From contig DAOUFM010000135.1 in NCBI GenBank assembly GCA_034429975.1, positions 1 through 64,000 on the forward strand: a DNA stretch of 64,000 bases, written 5' to 3'. Every line of letters begins with the position of its first letter. Positions within the stretch are counted from its first letter, which is position 1. This document shows positions 25,282-34,417 of the stretch, piece after piece. A program made the position numbers and the translations under genes. The notes beneath the pieces are model-generated. The model worked only from the letters and a program-made list of their open reading frames with translations. It did not search any database and was not told the origin of the DNA. Source of the DNA: UBA6170 sp034429975 (GTDB lineage: Bacteria > Chloroflexota > Anaerolineae > Anaerolineales > Anaerolineaceae).

Positions 25282-28083
25282 ATGAAGAAATTTCAATTAA
25301 TAATAATCTTCTTACTGGTTTTTTCTTTGGTTTTACCTAAAAAATCAGGTTTATCAGCTACCAAAGGCCAAATAAATGAGTTAGAACTAAAAGCTCAGGA
25401 AACGCTTAAGAAAATGTCCCCTGAAGAACGGGTGGGGCAATTATTTTTAGTAGCCTTTAAAGGTCATGAGGTAACCATTGATAGTGACATTTATAATTTA
25501 ATTGTAAATCATCATATTGGTGGTGTCGTTCTCAATTTAGCTAATGATAACTTTATATCCTCTAATTCAAATCAGAATACCTACCAACTAACAAAAACAC
25601 TGCAACAAATTAATTGGGATGGTTTCTTATCGTCAAACCACCTGGTACCGGCTGAGAATTTAAATGAGAAATCCAATTATGTTCCAATTTTTATCGCTAT
25701 TTCTCAGGAAGGTGATTCATATCCTTTCAACCAAATCTTAAATGGGGTCACTACACTCCCAAGCCAATTGGCTATCGGCGCTACGTGGGACTTGGATTTA
25801 GCTGAAAAAGCAGGAACTGTTCAAGGGAGTGAACTTTCGGCTTTAGGATTTAATTTACTCCTGGGTCCGTCTTTGGATGTTCTTGATCTCCCCTATGTTG
25901 AAGGGGGAGATGATCTGGGAGCAAGAACTTTTGGCGGTGACCCTTTTTGGGTGGGGGAGTTAGGAAAAGCGTATATTAAAGGAGTTCATAACGGCAGCAA
26001 TAATCAAATGCTGGTTATTTCGAAACATTTTCCTGGAAGAGGTTCTTCGGATCGGCTACCGGAGAATGAAGTTGCCACAGTTCGAAAATCCTTGGAGCAA
26101 TTGAAACAGATCGAATTAGCGCCGTTTTTTTCCGTTACCGGAAATTCTCCAAATCCTGAATCAACAACGGACGGTTTATTAATGTCGCATATTCGCTATC
26201 AGGGATTTCAAGGGAATATACGCTCTACAACCCGTCCGGTTAGTTTTGATCAGTCTGCTCAGGAGCAATTATTATCAATTCCTGCTTTTAATAGCTGGAG
26301 AAATGCGGGTGGAATAATCGTTAGTGACAATCTGGGTTCAACAGCCGTTCGAAAATTTTTTAACCCTACCGGCGAGGGTTTTGATCCCAGACAAATTGCT
26401 GGTAATGCTTTGATTTCAGGAAATGATTTATTGCTTTTGGATTTGTATGTGGATGCCCGGGATTTAGATCCCTATGCTTCTACCTTACGGGTATTGCAAT
26501 TCTTTACTCAAAAGTATATGGAAGATCCAGCTTTTGCTCAGAGGGTGAATGCTTCTGTATTGAGAATATTGCAACAGAAATATAAACTATATCCGAATTT
26601 TGATATTGAAAATGTGGCACCTCAGATTGAACGACTGGAAAATGTAGGGAAAAACCATGAAGTTAATTTTGAAATAGCCAATGACTCTGCTGTATTAATG
26701 AGTCCGGATGCAATTGAATTGGGGTCAATCTTACCTCGACCTCCTCAAATTGATGAAAGGATTTTGTTTATTTCTGACACGGTATTGGCCAAACAATGTA
26801 CAGACTGCAACCCTCAATCCATTTTTGGGGTAACCACTTTCCAAGAGGCGGTCTTAAGATTATATGGTCCTGGTACCGGAGATCAGGTTGTACCGGCACG
26901 TTTATCATCTTATTCTTTTTCAGATTTAAATCGATACTTGAGTGATCCTGCTTCTTCTTCAAACCTGGACTCAGAATTAAGAAATGCGGATTGGATCGTT
27001 TTCTCATTAATAAAGATTAATATTAATGAACGGGATTCTTTAGCTTTACAAAGGTTTTTATCAGACCGGCCGGACTTAATAAATAATAAAAAAGTAATTG
27101 CTTTTGGATTTAATGCTCCATATTATTTAGATGCGACCGATATCAGTAAATTAACCGCTTATTATGTCTTGTTTAGCAAGACTTCAGAGTTTGTTGATAC
27201 TGCCGCCAGATTGTTGTTTCAAGAAATTACTGCAAGTGGGGTTTTGCCAGTTAGTGTCCCCGGTATCGGATATGATTTAATATCCAGAACAGCCCCCAAC
27301 CCTAATCAATTAATTCCGCTATCTGTCACATTGCCGAAGACAGAAAATATAGATAAGGAAAATTCAAATTCAGAACCCGGGGCTATTCCCAAAGTAAATT
27401 TAGGAGAGACAATCACTTTGGAAACCGGGGTTATTGTAGATTACAATATGAACCCGGTCCCGGATGGCACGATCGTCAGATTTCTTTTTAATTATCTGGA
27501 AAAGAGTGGGAGTGTACAACAGGTTGAAGCAACAACTCAAAAAGGAGTTGCCAGGGCGACGTATCGGGTTCAAAATACTGGTTTGGTAGAAATTAAAGTT
27601 GTCAGCGACCCGGCATATAATTCGATGGCGTTTCAGATTGAAGTACCGGTTCCCGAGGGGGCGGAAGCAACCATTGTGGTACTTTCAACTCCAGAAATGA
27701 CCGAAACTCCAACCCCTACGATTACACCAACGTTAACCCCTACAGAAACCATTATCCCAATCCCGAACCCTCAACCGGTTTTACCAAAAATTAATGATTG
27801 GTTTACGATGGTAATCATCGTTTTCGCATCTTCTTTTGGAATATTTTTCTTTTCAAAGAAACGAGTACCAGTTAGATGGAGAATGCGTTGGGGTGTTCTG
27901 GCATTAATGGGTGGAATCCTGGGTTATATTATTGTTAGCTTTCAGTCAATATTAAAATTTGAGTGGACAAATTCGTTGAATTCAGTCGATTTAATGGCAG
28001 TTTCATTAATGGGTGTTCTGGTAGGTTGGTTTATTGGATGGATTTGGTATATTCGCGGAAAAACTGATTTCAAAAATATCTAA
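25282..28083 (+). CDS. Secreted, membrane-anchored glycoside hydrolase family 3 (beta-N-acetylhexosaminidase-like)
   Basis: 933 residues from ATG 25282, where a clear signal sequence (MKKFQLIIIFLLVFSLVLP) begins; the frame is open upstream to a GTG at 25213. The N-terminal half is a GH3 domain of the NagZ type: MSPEERVGQLFLVAF, IAISQEGD, SKHFPGRGSSD (Lys248, His249) and VSDNLGSTA with the nucleophile Asp349. A second alpha/beta domain follows, then a beta-rich domain near 700-800 (NPVPDGTIVRFLFNY), a Pro/Thr-rich stalk and three membrane helices with a short tail. It probably trims N-acetylhexosamine from cell-wall or exogenous glycans outside the cell. It ends one base before the convergent kinase gene. 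Confidence 0.82.
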   Translation: MKKFQLIIIFLLVFSLVLPKKSGLSATKGQINELELKAQETLKKMSPEERVGQLFLVAFKGHEVTIDSDIYNLIVNHHIGGVVLNLANDNFISSNSNQNTYQLTKTLQQINWDGFLSSNHLVPAENLNEKSNYVPIFIAISQEGDSYPFNQILNGVTTLPSQLAIGATWDLDLAEKAGTVQGSELSALGFNLLLGPSLDVLDLPYVEGGDDLGARTFGGDPFWVGELGKAYIKGVHNGSNNQMLVISKHFPGRGSSDRLPENEVATVRKSLEQLKQIELAPFFSVTGNSPNPESTTDGLLMSHIRYQGFQGNIRSTTRPVSFDQSAQEQLLSIPAFNSWRNAGGIIVSDNLGSTAVRKFFNPTGEGFDPRQIAGNALISGNDLLLLDLYVDARDLDPYASTLRVLQFFTQKYMEDPAFAQRVNASVLRILQQKYKLYPNFDIENVAPQIERLENVGKNHEVNFEIANDSAVLMSPDAIELGSILPRPPQIDERILFISDTVLAKQCTDCNPQSIFGVTTFQEAVLRLYGPGTGDQVVPARLSSYSFSDLNRYLSDPASSSNLDSELRNADWIVFSLIKININERDSLALQRFLSDRPDLINNKKVIAFGFNAPYYLDATDISKLTAYYVLFSKTSEFVDTAARLLFQEITASGVLPVSVPGIGYDLISRTAPNPNQLIPLSVTLPKTENIDKENSNSEPGAIPKVNLGETITLETGVIVDYNMNPVPDGTIVRFLFNYLEKSGSVQQVEATTQKGVARATYRVQNTGLVEIKVVSDPAYNSMAFQIEVPVPEGAEATIVVLSTPEMTETPTPTITPTLTPTETIIPIPNPQPVLPKINDWFTMVIIVFASSFGIFFFSKKRVPVRWRMRWGVLALMGGILGYIIVSFQSILKFEWTNSLNSVDLMAVSLMGVLVGWFIGWIWYIRGKTDFKNI

Positions 28084-29067
28084 TTAATTGCCGATTGTCA
28101 TCAAGAAACTTAAGATCAAAATAACGATGGCCGAGAACATCAAAGTGCGCTCAGGATTTAATTGTAGAATTTCCTGAACGGTTAATTGTTTGTTGATAGA
28201 ACGGATCGGAATTGTGCGGTCACCAAATAATGCCTGACGAAATGAATTGACATTTTCAGGCCGGTCATTTGGGTGGAGATTCATAGCCCAGAGAATACAT
28301 TTCTCGGTTCTGGAATTGATGTCAGGATTGATTGATCGCGGGGCTCTCAGTGCATTCGGATCAAGGAAGCGTTGCCTGGCGTCGATTGGGGCAGTGTTAG
28401 TCAGTAAATGATACATAGTTGCCCCCATAGAAAAAATATCGCTGCGGATATCCGTATGACCTTCATCACCGCCATATTGTTCAAGAGGGGTATATAAAGC
28501 GGTTCCTTGTCCTTGAACAATGGTTATAGTGACCTCTCCGGGCGCGGCAACTTTAACCAAACCGAAATCAACTAATTTTAATAAACCACTTGGGGTCAAC
28601 TTCAGGTTACTCGGTTTAATATCACGATGGAGAATTGGTGTTTCCTGTTCGTGTAAATAAATTAAGGCATCTGAAAGTTGGGAAATCCAACTTAAAACAT
28701 CAATTTCGGATAAGAACTGGTTTTTTTGTTTCGCCTTAAGCATGATCGTTCGTAAATCTTCACCAGGAACATAGTCCATTATCAAATAATCTCGGGTGCC
28801 TATAGAAAAGAAATCAGACACTTTTGGTAAATTTGGATGATCTAATCTAGCTAAAACGGTTGCTTCACGAAAGAATTGATCCCGGGCTTCCTTGATCATT
28901 TCATTAGGAAGGCTGGAATTGTGTTCAACTTCTTTCAGGGCGCATTGTCGGCCGGATAAGCGAATGTCATCAGCAAGATAAATCGACCCAGAACCACCTT
29001 GACCAATAATTTTCTGGATTTTATAACGGCCACGCAACACATCCCCCGTTTTTAACGGGAGCGGCAT
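28084..29067 (-). CDS. Hanks-type serine/threonine protein kinase with C-terminal membrane anchor
   Basis: 327 residues. The glycine loop is GQGGSGS (22-28), the ATP-binding lysine Lys45 in CALKE, the catalytic loop LHRDIKPSN (Asp149) and the metal site DFGLVK (Asp167); RSDIFSMGATMYHLLT and LHPNDRPENV are later subdomains. All catalytic residues are present, so it should be active. A single membrane helix near 305-325 ends the protein, leaving almost nothing outside the cell, so it is unlikely to sense external ligands through a PASTA-type domain. It is next to, and divergent from, an FHA protein, a phosphothreonine-binding partner. Confidence 0.92.
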   Translation of the reverse strand: MPLPLKTGDVLRGRYKIQKIIGQGGSGSIYLADDIRLSGRQCALKEVEHNSSLPNEMIKEARDQFFREATVLARLDHPNLPKVSDFFSIGTRDYLIMDYVPGEDLRTIMLKAKQKNQFLSEIDVLSWISQLSDALIYLHEQETPILHRDIKPSNLKLTPSGLLKLVDFGLVKVAAPGEVTITIVQGQGTALYTPLEQYGGDEGHTDIRSDIFSMGATMYHLLTNTAPIDARQRFLDPNALRAPRSINPDINSRTEKCILWAMNLHPNDRPENVNSFRQALFGDRTIPIRSINKQLTVQEILQLNPERTLMFSAIVILILSFLMTIGN

Positions 29068-29125
29068 TTCTTTTTCTCCTAATTTATTTTTTTATTTATT
29101 TTTCTTTTCGGCGTTTATTTGATAT

Positions 29126-29155
29126 ATTATACCTTATTGAATTCTACGTTGATAA
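29126..29155 (-). promoter_or_regulatory. Probable promoter of the Ser/Thr kinase gene
   Basis: On the minus strand TATAAT (29126-29131) is preceded by TTATCA (29150-29155) with an 18-base spacer. The -10 is perfect and the -35 moderate. An SD (AGGAG) precedes the kinase ATG. Confidence 0.5.
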
Positions 29156-29236
29156 ACTTTTCTTAAAATTAATTTTAATTGAAAGTTGCGGAATTTTGAC
29201 AACTTAGTAGAAAGAGTTTCCTATTGGAAGGTAAAA

Positions 29237-29908
29237 ATGACTGAATATTTTTCCGAATTTCCAATCATCATCGCACAGGCTGGCCCTTTAGAAGGGCAAA
29301 GGTGGAATGTTCTGAATGAGATGAAAATAGGAAGAGATCCGGATTGTGAAATTGTGATACCTGATCGGCAAGTATCCCGTTTCCATGCAAAACTCACATT
29401 GAATAATAAAGAAATACTCCTGGAGGATTTGGGAAGTAAGAATGGTACCTATTTAAATGGTTTAATCATCAAAGATCAGTCTCGACTTCAAGATGGCGAT
29501 ACTTTCCAGATCGCTCTGGTTCAACATTTTTTCTTTCTAAGTTCCGATGCGACTATGCCTTTAGAACATGATCTATTTATGGAACCAAAACCAATCATCC
29601 ACCCGAATAAAATACGATTGGATTTTAAATCGCGCCGGGTATGGATGGGTGACCAGGAAATTTTGCCTCCTTTAAGCGTTCCTCAATTCAGATTGCTGAA
29701 TTTAATCCATGAACAACAAGGCAAAGTCGTCTCCAGGAGTGATTTAATTTCCATAATTTGGGGGGATGAAAAAGCAGTGGGGATATCAGAACAGGCTCTG
29801 GATGCTCTGGTACGCCGGCTTCGCGAACGGCTAGCCCAATATAACCCTGATCATGAATATATCGTCACTGTTAGGGGGCATGGCATTCGTTTAGATAATG
29901 AATTCTAA
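29237..29908 (+). CDS. FHA domain protein with C-terminal OmpR/PhoB-type winged helix
   Basis: 223 residues from ATG 29237, which follows SD GGAAGG by five bases. The N-terminal FHA domain (about 10-100) shows IGRDPDCEIVIPDRQVSRFHA (Gly32-Arg33, Ser47, His50) and DLGSKNGTYLNG (Asn69), the residues that bind phosphothreonine. The C-terminal domain (about 130-223) is a Trans_reg_C winged helix: FRLLNLIHEQQGKVVSRSDLISIIWG and ALVRRLRERL, ending in TVRGHGIRLD. There is no receiver domain. This is the architecture of EmbR-like regulators, in which kinase phosphorylation or a phosphopeptide controls DNA binding. The divergent neighbour kinase is the obvious partner. Confidence 0.9.
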   Translation: MTEYFSEFPIIIAQAGPLEGQRWNVLNEMKIGRDPDCEIVIPDRQVSRFHAKLTLNNKEILLEDLGSKNGTYLNGLIIKDQSRLQDGDTFQIALVQHFFFLSSDATMPLEHDLFMEPKPIIHPNKIRLDFKSRRVWMGDQEILPPLSVPQFRLLNLIHEQQGKVVSRSDLISIIWGDEKAVGISEQALDALVRRLRERLAQYNPDHEYIVTVRGHGIRLDNEF

Positions 29909-29973
29909 CCGAAAGATACCTAGCTCGACTGGAAATACAAGATTGAATTATTTAAAATTTGTTGAATATCTAA

Positions 29974-30618
29974 TTAATTTTCGCTCTTAATTTTTTTTAA
30001 TTCAGATAAAATTTGTGCTGAAGCAAGATGATATTCAGATGGATTTTCATTTTCCTCAAATCCAGAAATAACAATTATCGCATTACAAACATTGGGTCCG
30101 ATATTTTTCCATTTGTGCATTAATTGAGAGGTAAACAATAAGCTATCGCCATTTTCCAGAATATATTTATTATTTTCAACTTCATATTCTAATTTTCCGC
30201 GGAGACAATAAACAAATTCATGGCCAGTATGTAACATCCCATGAGGACCGCTCGAACCACCTGTTTCAAGAGTTAACATAAAAGCCTCAATACGACCAAC
30301 AAACGCTTCTCCACCCAGTCCTTCCCAAAGTCCTTTTAGAAATGGAACCCGATTTCTTTCTGTTCCTTTGCAAAATACAATGTTGTGTTTTTCCGGCTTA
30401 TTCCTAAAAAATGCTGTTATTGGAATTTCGAGTGCATTCGCTAATTTATGTAACGTACTGACAGACGGAGAAGTGAGGTTTCGTTCGATCATACTTAAAG
30501 CATTGGCTGACAAATCACTTCTTCTGGCTAATTCTCTCATCGAAATATGCCGGGCTTCACGCAGCTCTTTCAATTTGGAACCGACTTCAAGGGATAACGC
30601 ATCTTTTTCGTTTGTCAT
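29974..30618 (-). CDS. XRE-family regulator with C-terminal cupin domain
   Basis: 214 residues. A helix-turn-helix domain fills residues 10-65 (KLKELREARHISMRELARRSDLSANALSMIERNLTSPSVSTLHKLANALEIP). A cupin barrel follows near 105-200 (LETGGSSGPHGMLHTGHEFVYCLRGKLEYEVENNKYILENGDSLLFTSQLMHKWKN), with His and Glu residues where metal or ligand would bind. Proteins of this layout regulate polyamine, amino-acid or sugar genes in response to a small molecule. Divergent from the large 827-residue protein gene, across a 196-base A/T-rich gap where it may bind. The ligand cannot be told from the sequence. Confidence 0.85.
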   Translation of the reverse strand: MTNEKDALSLEVGSKLKELREARHISMRELARRSDLSANALSMIERNLTSPSVSTLHKLANALEIPITAFFRNKPEKHNIVFCKGTERNRVPFLKGLWEGLGGEAFVGRIEAFMLTLETGGSSGPHGMLHTGHEFVYCLRGKLEYEVENNKYILENGDSLLFTSQLMHKWKNIGPNVCNAIIVISGFEENENPSEYHLASAQILSELKKIKSEN

Positions 30619-30814
30619 GGATTACCTTACCTTTCTTGGAATTCCTACTGTCACAATTTTATTATAAATAAAAATTAATGAAAAAATTAAATACGTAAAA
30701 TCTTTTCTTAACTTTTTTCCAAAGATCATCCAATTCTATTAAAAAAGGTGAGGATAAAAAATAGGTTGTATAATCAAAAGGTAGTTTGATAACTTTATTA
30801 GAGGAAAAATTCAA

Positions 30815-33298
30815 TTGTTTGACCTTTATATTTACCCGTTTGGATACAAAAATCAAAAAGAATACTCAAATTTGGCCGGTTATTTTGTAGGCAATGTTCA
30901 ACGGAAGGCAACTCGCACCAGAGCTGAAGATGTTATCGTAATTCGGTTCACAGCTTTCAAAGAATTATTAGAAACCGAGGTGAAAGAGCTTAATTTGTTG
31001 ATCTCTTTGACAGCAAGTTTTTTTTATAAGACAAAGGGCCCAATTACTACCGCAGCAAAGAAATCCGGAGAGTTTTTTAACAACAAATTAAGCCAATTGA
31101 ATGTAAAAAATAATACACGGCCAGCTATTGTTGGGTCACTTCATTTTCTTGTTCAGAATAAAGATGATTTATTTATCATGCAATCTGGAGGCTCAACTTC
31201 TTTTTATTTTTCCCAATCCAATATTGAACGTTTTGAGGAAAAAAAATATGGAGTTGAAGGAATAGGTTTTGGGAAAACGATTAATTTGCGATTTTTTCAT
31301 TCAAAAATTAATGGGGGAGATCGCCTGATTTTGTGTGCAAAGACACCCGCATATTGGAATCAGGACACATTCAAGCTTAAAGAAACTGAGTCGATCAGCC
31401 AGATAAGACGCACACTGATCAATTTAAGCCAGGATAATTTTGAAGCGATTGTTATACAATTCCGGCAGGGGAATGGAAATGTTCACCAATTAAAGCTTGA
31501 TTCATCCGAAGTGAGGTCACCTTTTTCAGAAAAAGAAAGCGAGAAAGAACAAAATCATTTTTCATCGGAACCGATCGCAATTCCTGTTGAGAAAATTGAG
31601 GAAACTGTTTCTAAAGAAGAAAATAAAGAACTTCAAATTGAAGTAGAACCATTTGATGTGGGTTTAAATAATGAAGAGGCATTTTTAGAAGCAGAAAATC
31701 AAGAATTTGACTCCTTACTGAATGAAAATGATGATCACCAAAATCAAATGGATATTTTTGAATTCAATCCAGATGAGAAAAAAGAAGAAGCACGAAGGCA
31801 AGTACAAAGCCAGTCTCCAGAAGATGTTCAAGAATCACAAAAAATAAAAGAACTCCAGGAACAACAAGAAAGTATTTTTTTGAGCGGAAAAAAATTGGGG
31901 GCTGAAAAACCAGTTGTTATTCCTAAAAAAAGAGGAAAGAAAAAATCAGATGCATTTGCATTATTCTTAGTAAAAACACGCCAAAATTTTCGTAAGTGGA
32001 ATCAAAAATTCGATAGCATAAAAGACCAGGCGAAAAAATTCCTCATTAAAAATACAAAGGCTTCAACCATCGGTGAATCAAAGGATCCAAATTCACTTTC
32101 TTCAGGCTCTATGTTGATGATTGCGATACTTGTGGCGGTGTTTGTTTCCGCCATCGGGATTGCTGTATATCTTCGTAGCGGGATTACCTCTCAAAAAACG
32201 GACTTGTTAGCAAATGCGAATTTGCTGATCAATGATGCTCTGGAGGAAAAGGATTCAAGTAATCAAATCTTAATGTTTCAAGAAGCTCTGCGTCTGATTG
32301 GAGAATCGGAAAAGTTTGGAGAAGCTGATGATACTTTGGAAGTAAGGGAATTTGTTGAATCGCAATTGGATCATCTTCAAGGTGTCACCAGAATTAATAT
32401 TCAACCAACCGTATTTGGGGGTTTGGATAAACGGTTGCAGATAAAAAGAATGGGTATTCATATGAATGGGGACGTCTACGCACTCGATACAGGTATGGGC
32501 CGGGTGCTGCGAATGATCCCAACCCGCCCCGATTATGTTGTGGACACCGCTTTTAAGTGTGGCCCAGGAAAATACGGCGATGTAATTGTGGATTCTCTGG
32601 TTGATATTGAAGTTATCAATTATTCAAATAAATTCAATATTACTTTATTGGGTATTGATCGTTATGGAAAATTATTGATGTGTATCCAGGGAAATGACCC
32701 AATCGCGATTGACTTATGGAAACCTGATTCAGGTTGGGGTGAAATCCGGGCAATTGGATTTAATGGTTATAGCCTGTATGTACTGGATGCTGGTGTCCAG
32801 ACGAGAGATATCTACCGTTACCCAGCTAATGAATACCAATTCGATCAAAATCCGGAGTCATTATTCAGGACTAATATCCCGGATAATGTGGTTGATTCCC
32901 TGGATATTGCTGTAAACCAAGAAGAATTATATTTATTGCATGAAGATGGCCAATTGACCAGGTGCAATCTTAATCAACTTTCTTGTGAGAATAACGTAGG
33001 ATACGGGATTATTCGTGAAGGAAAATCAAGAGAAAATCTGGATGTGATTCCTGATACCCAGTTTTCTCAAGTGGTTGTTACAGCTCCACCTGATCCTTCA
33101 ATTTATTTCTTAAATCTCCAAAACCAATCCATTTACCATTTTAGTATGGCATTGAATTTACAGAAACAAATTCGACCCAGTATTGAAGGTCTTTCAAATT
33201 TTGATAAATCAAAAGAACTATCCTCTTTTGCAGTCAGCCCGAATGGGATCATCCATTTCAGCTTTGGAAATCAACTATATTTTGGCTATTTACCTTGA
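30815..33298 (+). CDS. Membrane protein with degenerate PP2C-like head and C-terminal beta-propeller-like domain
   Basis: 827 residues from TTG 30815, which has AGAGGA upstream; no in-frame ATG is near. Residues 1-225 follow the strand order of PP2C phosphatases (GSLHFLVQNKDDLFIMQSGG, then INGGDRLILCAKTP), but the metal-binding aspartates are missing, so it is unlikely to be active. A long acidic Gln/Glu-rich linker (about 230-370) and a basic stretch lead to one membrane helix near 432-455. Beyond it a short helical region (LLANANLLINDALEEKDSS) and about 320 residues of beta-rich repeats resemble a propeller (YALDTGMGRVLRMIP, LYVLDAG). The head would be inside, the propeller outside. Function unknown; it lies near a kinase and an FHA protein. 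Confidence 0.7.
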   Translation: MFDLYIYPFGYKNQKEYSNLAGYFVGNVQRKATRTRAEDVIVIRFTAFKELLETEVKELNLLISLTASFFYKTKGPITTAAKKSGEFFNNKLSQLNVKNNTRPAIVGSLHFLVQNKDDLFIMQSGGSTSFYFSQSNIERFEEKKYGVEGIGFGKTINLRFFHSKINGGDRLILCAKTPAYWNQDTFKLKETESISQIRRTLINLSQDNFEAIVIQFRQGNGNVHQLKLDSSEVRSPFSEKESEKEQNHFSSEPIAIPVEKIEETVSKEENKELQIEVEPFDVGLNNEEAFLEAENQEFDSLLNENDDHQNQMDIFEFNPDEKKEEARRQVQSQSPEDVQESQKIKELQEQQESIFLSGKKLGAEKPVVIPKKRGKKKSDAFALFLVKTRQNFRKWNQKFDSIKDQAKKFLIKNTKASTIGESKDPNSLSSGSMLMIAILVAVFVSAIGIAVYLRSGITSQKTDLLANANLLINDALEEKDSSNQILMFQEALRLIGESEKFGEADDTLEVREFVESQLDHLQGVTRINIQPTVFGGLDKRLQIKRMGIHMNGDVYALDTGMGRVLRMIPTRPDYVVDTAFKCGPGKYGDVIVDSLVDIEVINYSNKFNITLLGIDRYGKLLMCIQGNDPIAIDLWKPDSGWGEIRAIGFNGYSLYVLDAGVQTRDIYRYPANEYQFDQNPESLFRTNIPDNVVDSLDIAVNQEELYLLHEDGQLTRCNLNQLSCENNVGYGIIREGKSRENLDVIPDTQFSQVVVTAPPDPSIYFLNLQNQSIYHFSMALNLQKQIRPSIEGLSNFDKSKELSSFAVSPNGIIHFSFGNQLYFGYLP

Positions 33299-33307
33299 TA
33301 AAAAAAT

Positions 33308-34417
33308 ATGAATATTTTCTCAATCATCCACAAACCTACACTTTTAATTGATGAATTTAAAGCAAAAAGAAATTTAAAACAATTACAGAATAAAATTGCT
33401 ATTCAAAATATTAATTTTCGACCGCATTTCAAAACGCATCAATCTGCAGAAATCGGGGAGTGGTTTCGAGAAGAAGGAATCGCAAAAATTACTGTTTCCT
33501 CACTGGATATGGCAAATTATTTTTCTAATTGTGATTGGGATGATATATTTGTCGCTTTTCCTGTGAATATTTTACAAATTGAAGAGATAGTTCAGTTATC
33601 CAAGAAAATTCATTTATCCCTGCTTTTTGAAGAACCTGCAACAGTCGGATATGTTGATGATCATCTGCTTGAAGCGATTAATGGCTGGATAAAAATTGAT
33701 ACTGGTGCGCACCGCTGTGGTTTGCGCCCTATTCAAATACAAGAAATTCTAAATTTGGCAGGTTTGATAAAAAACAGCCAACATATTTCTTTCAAGGGCA
33801 TCGTTACTCATGCGGGTCATAGTTATCGGTTTCGGACAAAAGACGAAATATCTTCTGTATATCATCAATCTGTCAATGAATTAATTGAGATCCGTAAAGA
33901 ATTAATTCGTCATGGATTTTCGGATATTCAGATTTCTGTAGGAGATACGCCCTCTGCCACCCTGGTGGATGATTTTGGTGATGTTGATGAGCTTAGACCC
34001 GGCAACTTTCTTTTTTACGACGTACAGCAATATCAAGCCGGGGTTTGTAAATTGGAAGATATTGCAGTTGTAGTGGCATGTCCGGTTGTAGCTCTTCACC
34101 CGGCTGAAAGTGAAGTTGTTATTTACGGTGGGGCTATTCATTTTTCAAAGGACTCTCATCAATGGGGCGATATTTCCAATGCATATGGTTTGGTTACATT
34201 ACCAAATGAGCATGGGTGGGATGATAAAAAAGTTGTTGGATATTTACGATCTTTATCCCAGGAACATGGTGTTGCTGTTTTTCCGAACGGAATTCCTGCG
34301 GAAGTTAAGCCTGGAACTCACTTATGTGTTTTACCAGCTCACTCTTGTTTAACAGTTCAGGCGCTTGGATATTATTTAAATTTAGATGGTGAAAGAATTG
34401 AAACGATGCTTTCTTAA
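33308..34417 (+). CDS. D-threonine aldolase / D-serine dehydratase-like PLP enzyme
   Basis: 369 residues, an alanine-racemase-fold (fold III) enzyme. The PLP lysine is Lys42 in FRPHFKTHQSAEI, the standard sequence of this group. IKIDTGAHRCGL and GIVTHAGHSY are conserved barrel strands, and VGDTPSATL and LRPGNFLFYD follow. The C-terminal LPAHSCLTVQ holds the His/Cys pair that binds a metal ion in D-threonine aldolase and in eukaryotic-type D-serine dehydratase. It should act on D-3-hydroxyamino acids; which one, and whether it cleaves or dehydrates, is not evident. It starts nine bases after the preceding gene and overlaps the stop of the convergent protease gene by four bases. Confidence 0.82.
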   Translation: MNIFSIIHKPTLLIDEFKAKRNLKQLQNKIAIQNINFRPHFKTHQSAEIGEWFREEGIAKITVSSLDMANYFSNCDWDDIFVAFPVNILQIEEIVQLSKKIHLSLLFEEPATVGYVDDHLLEAINGWIKIDTGAHRCGLRPIQIQEILNLAGLIKNSQHISFKGIVTHAGHSYRFRTKDEISSVYHQSVNELIEIRKELIRHGFSDIQISVGDTPSATLVDDFGDVDELRPGNFLFYDVQQYQAGVCKLEDIAVVVACPVVALHPAESEVVIYGGAIHFSKDSHQWGDISNAYGLVTLPNEHGWDDKKVVGYLRSLSQEHGVAVFPNGIPAEVKPGTHLCVLPAHSCLTVQALGYYLNLDGERIETMLS

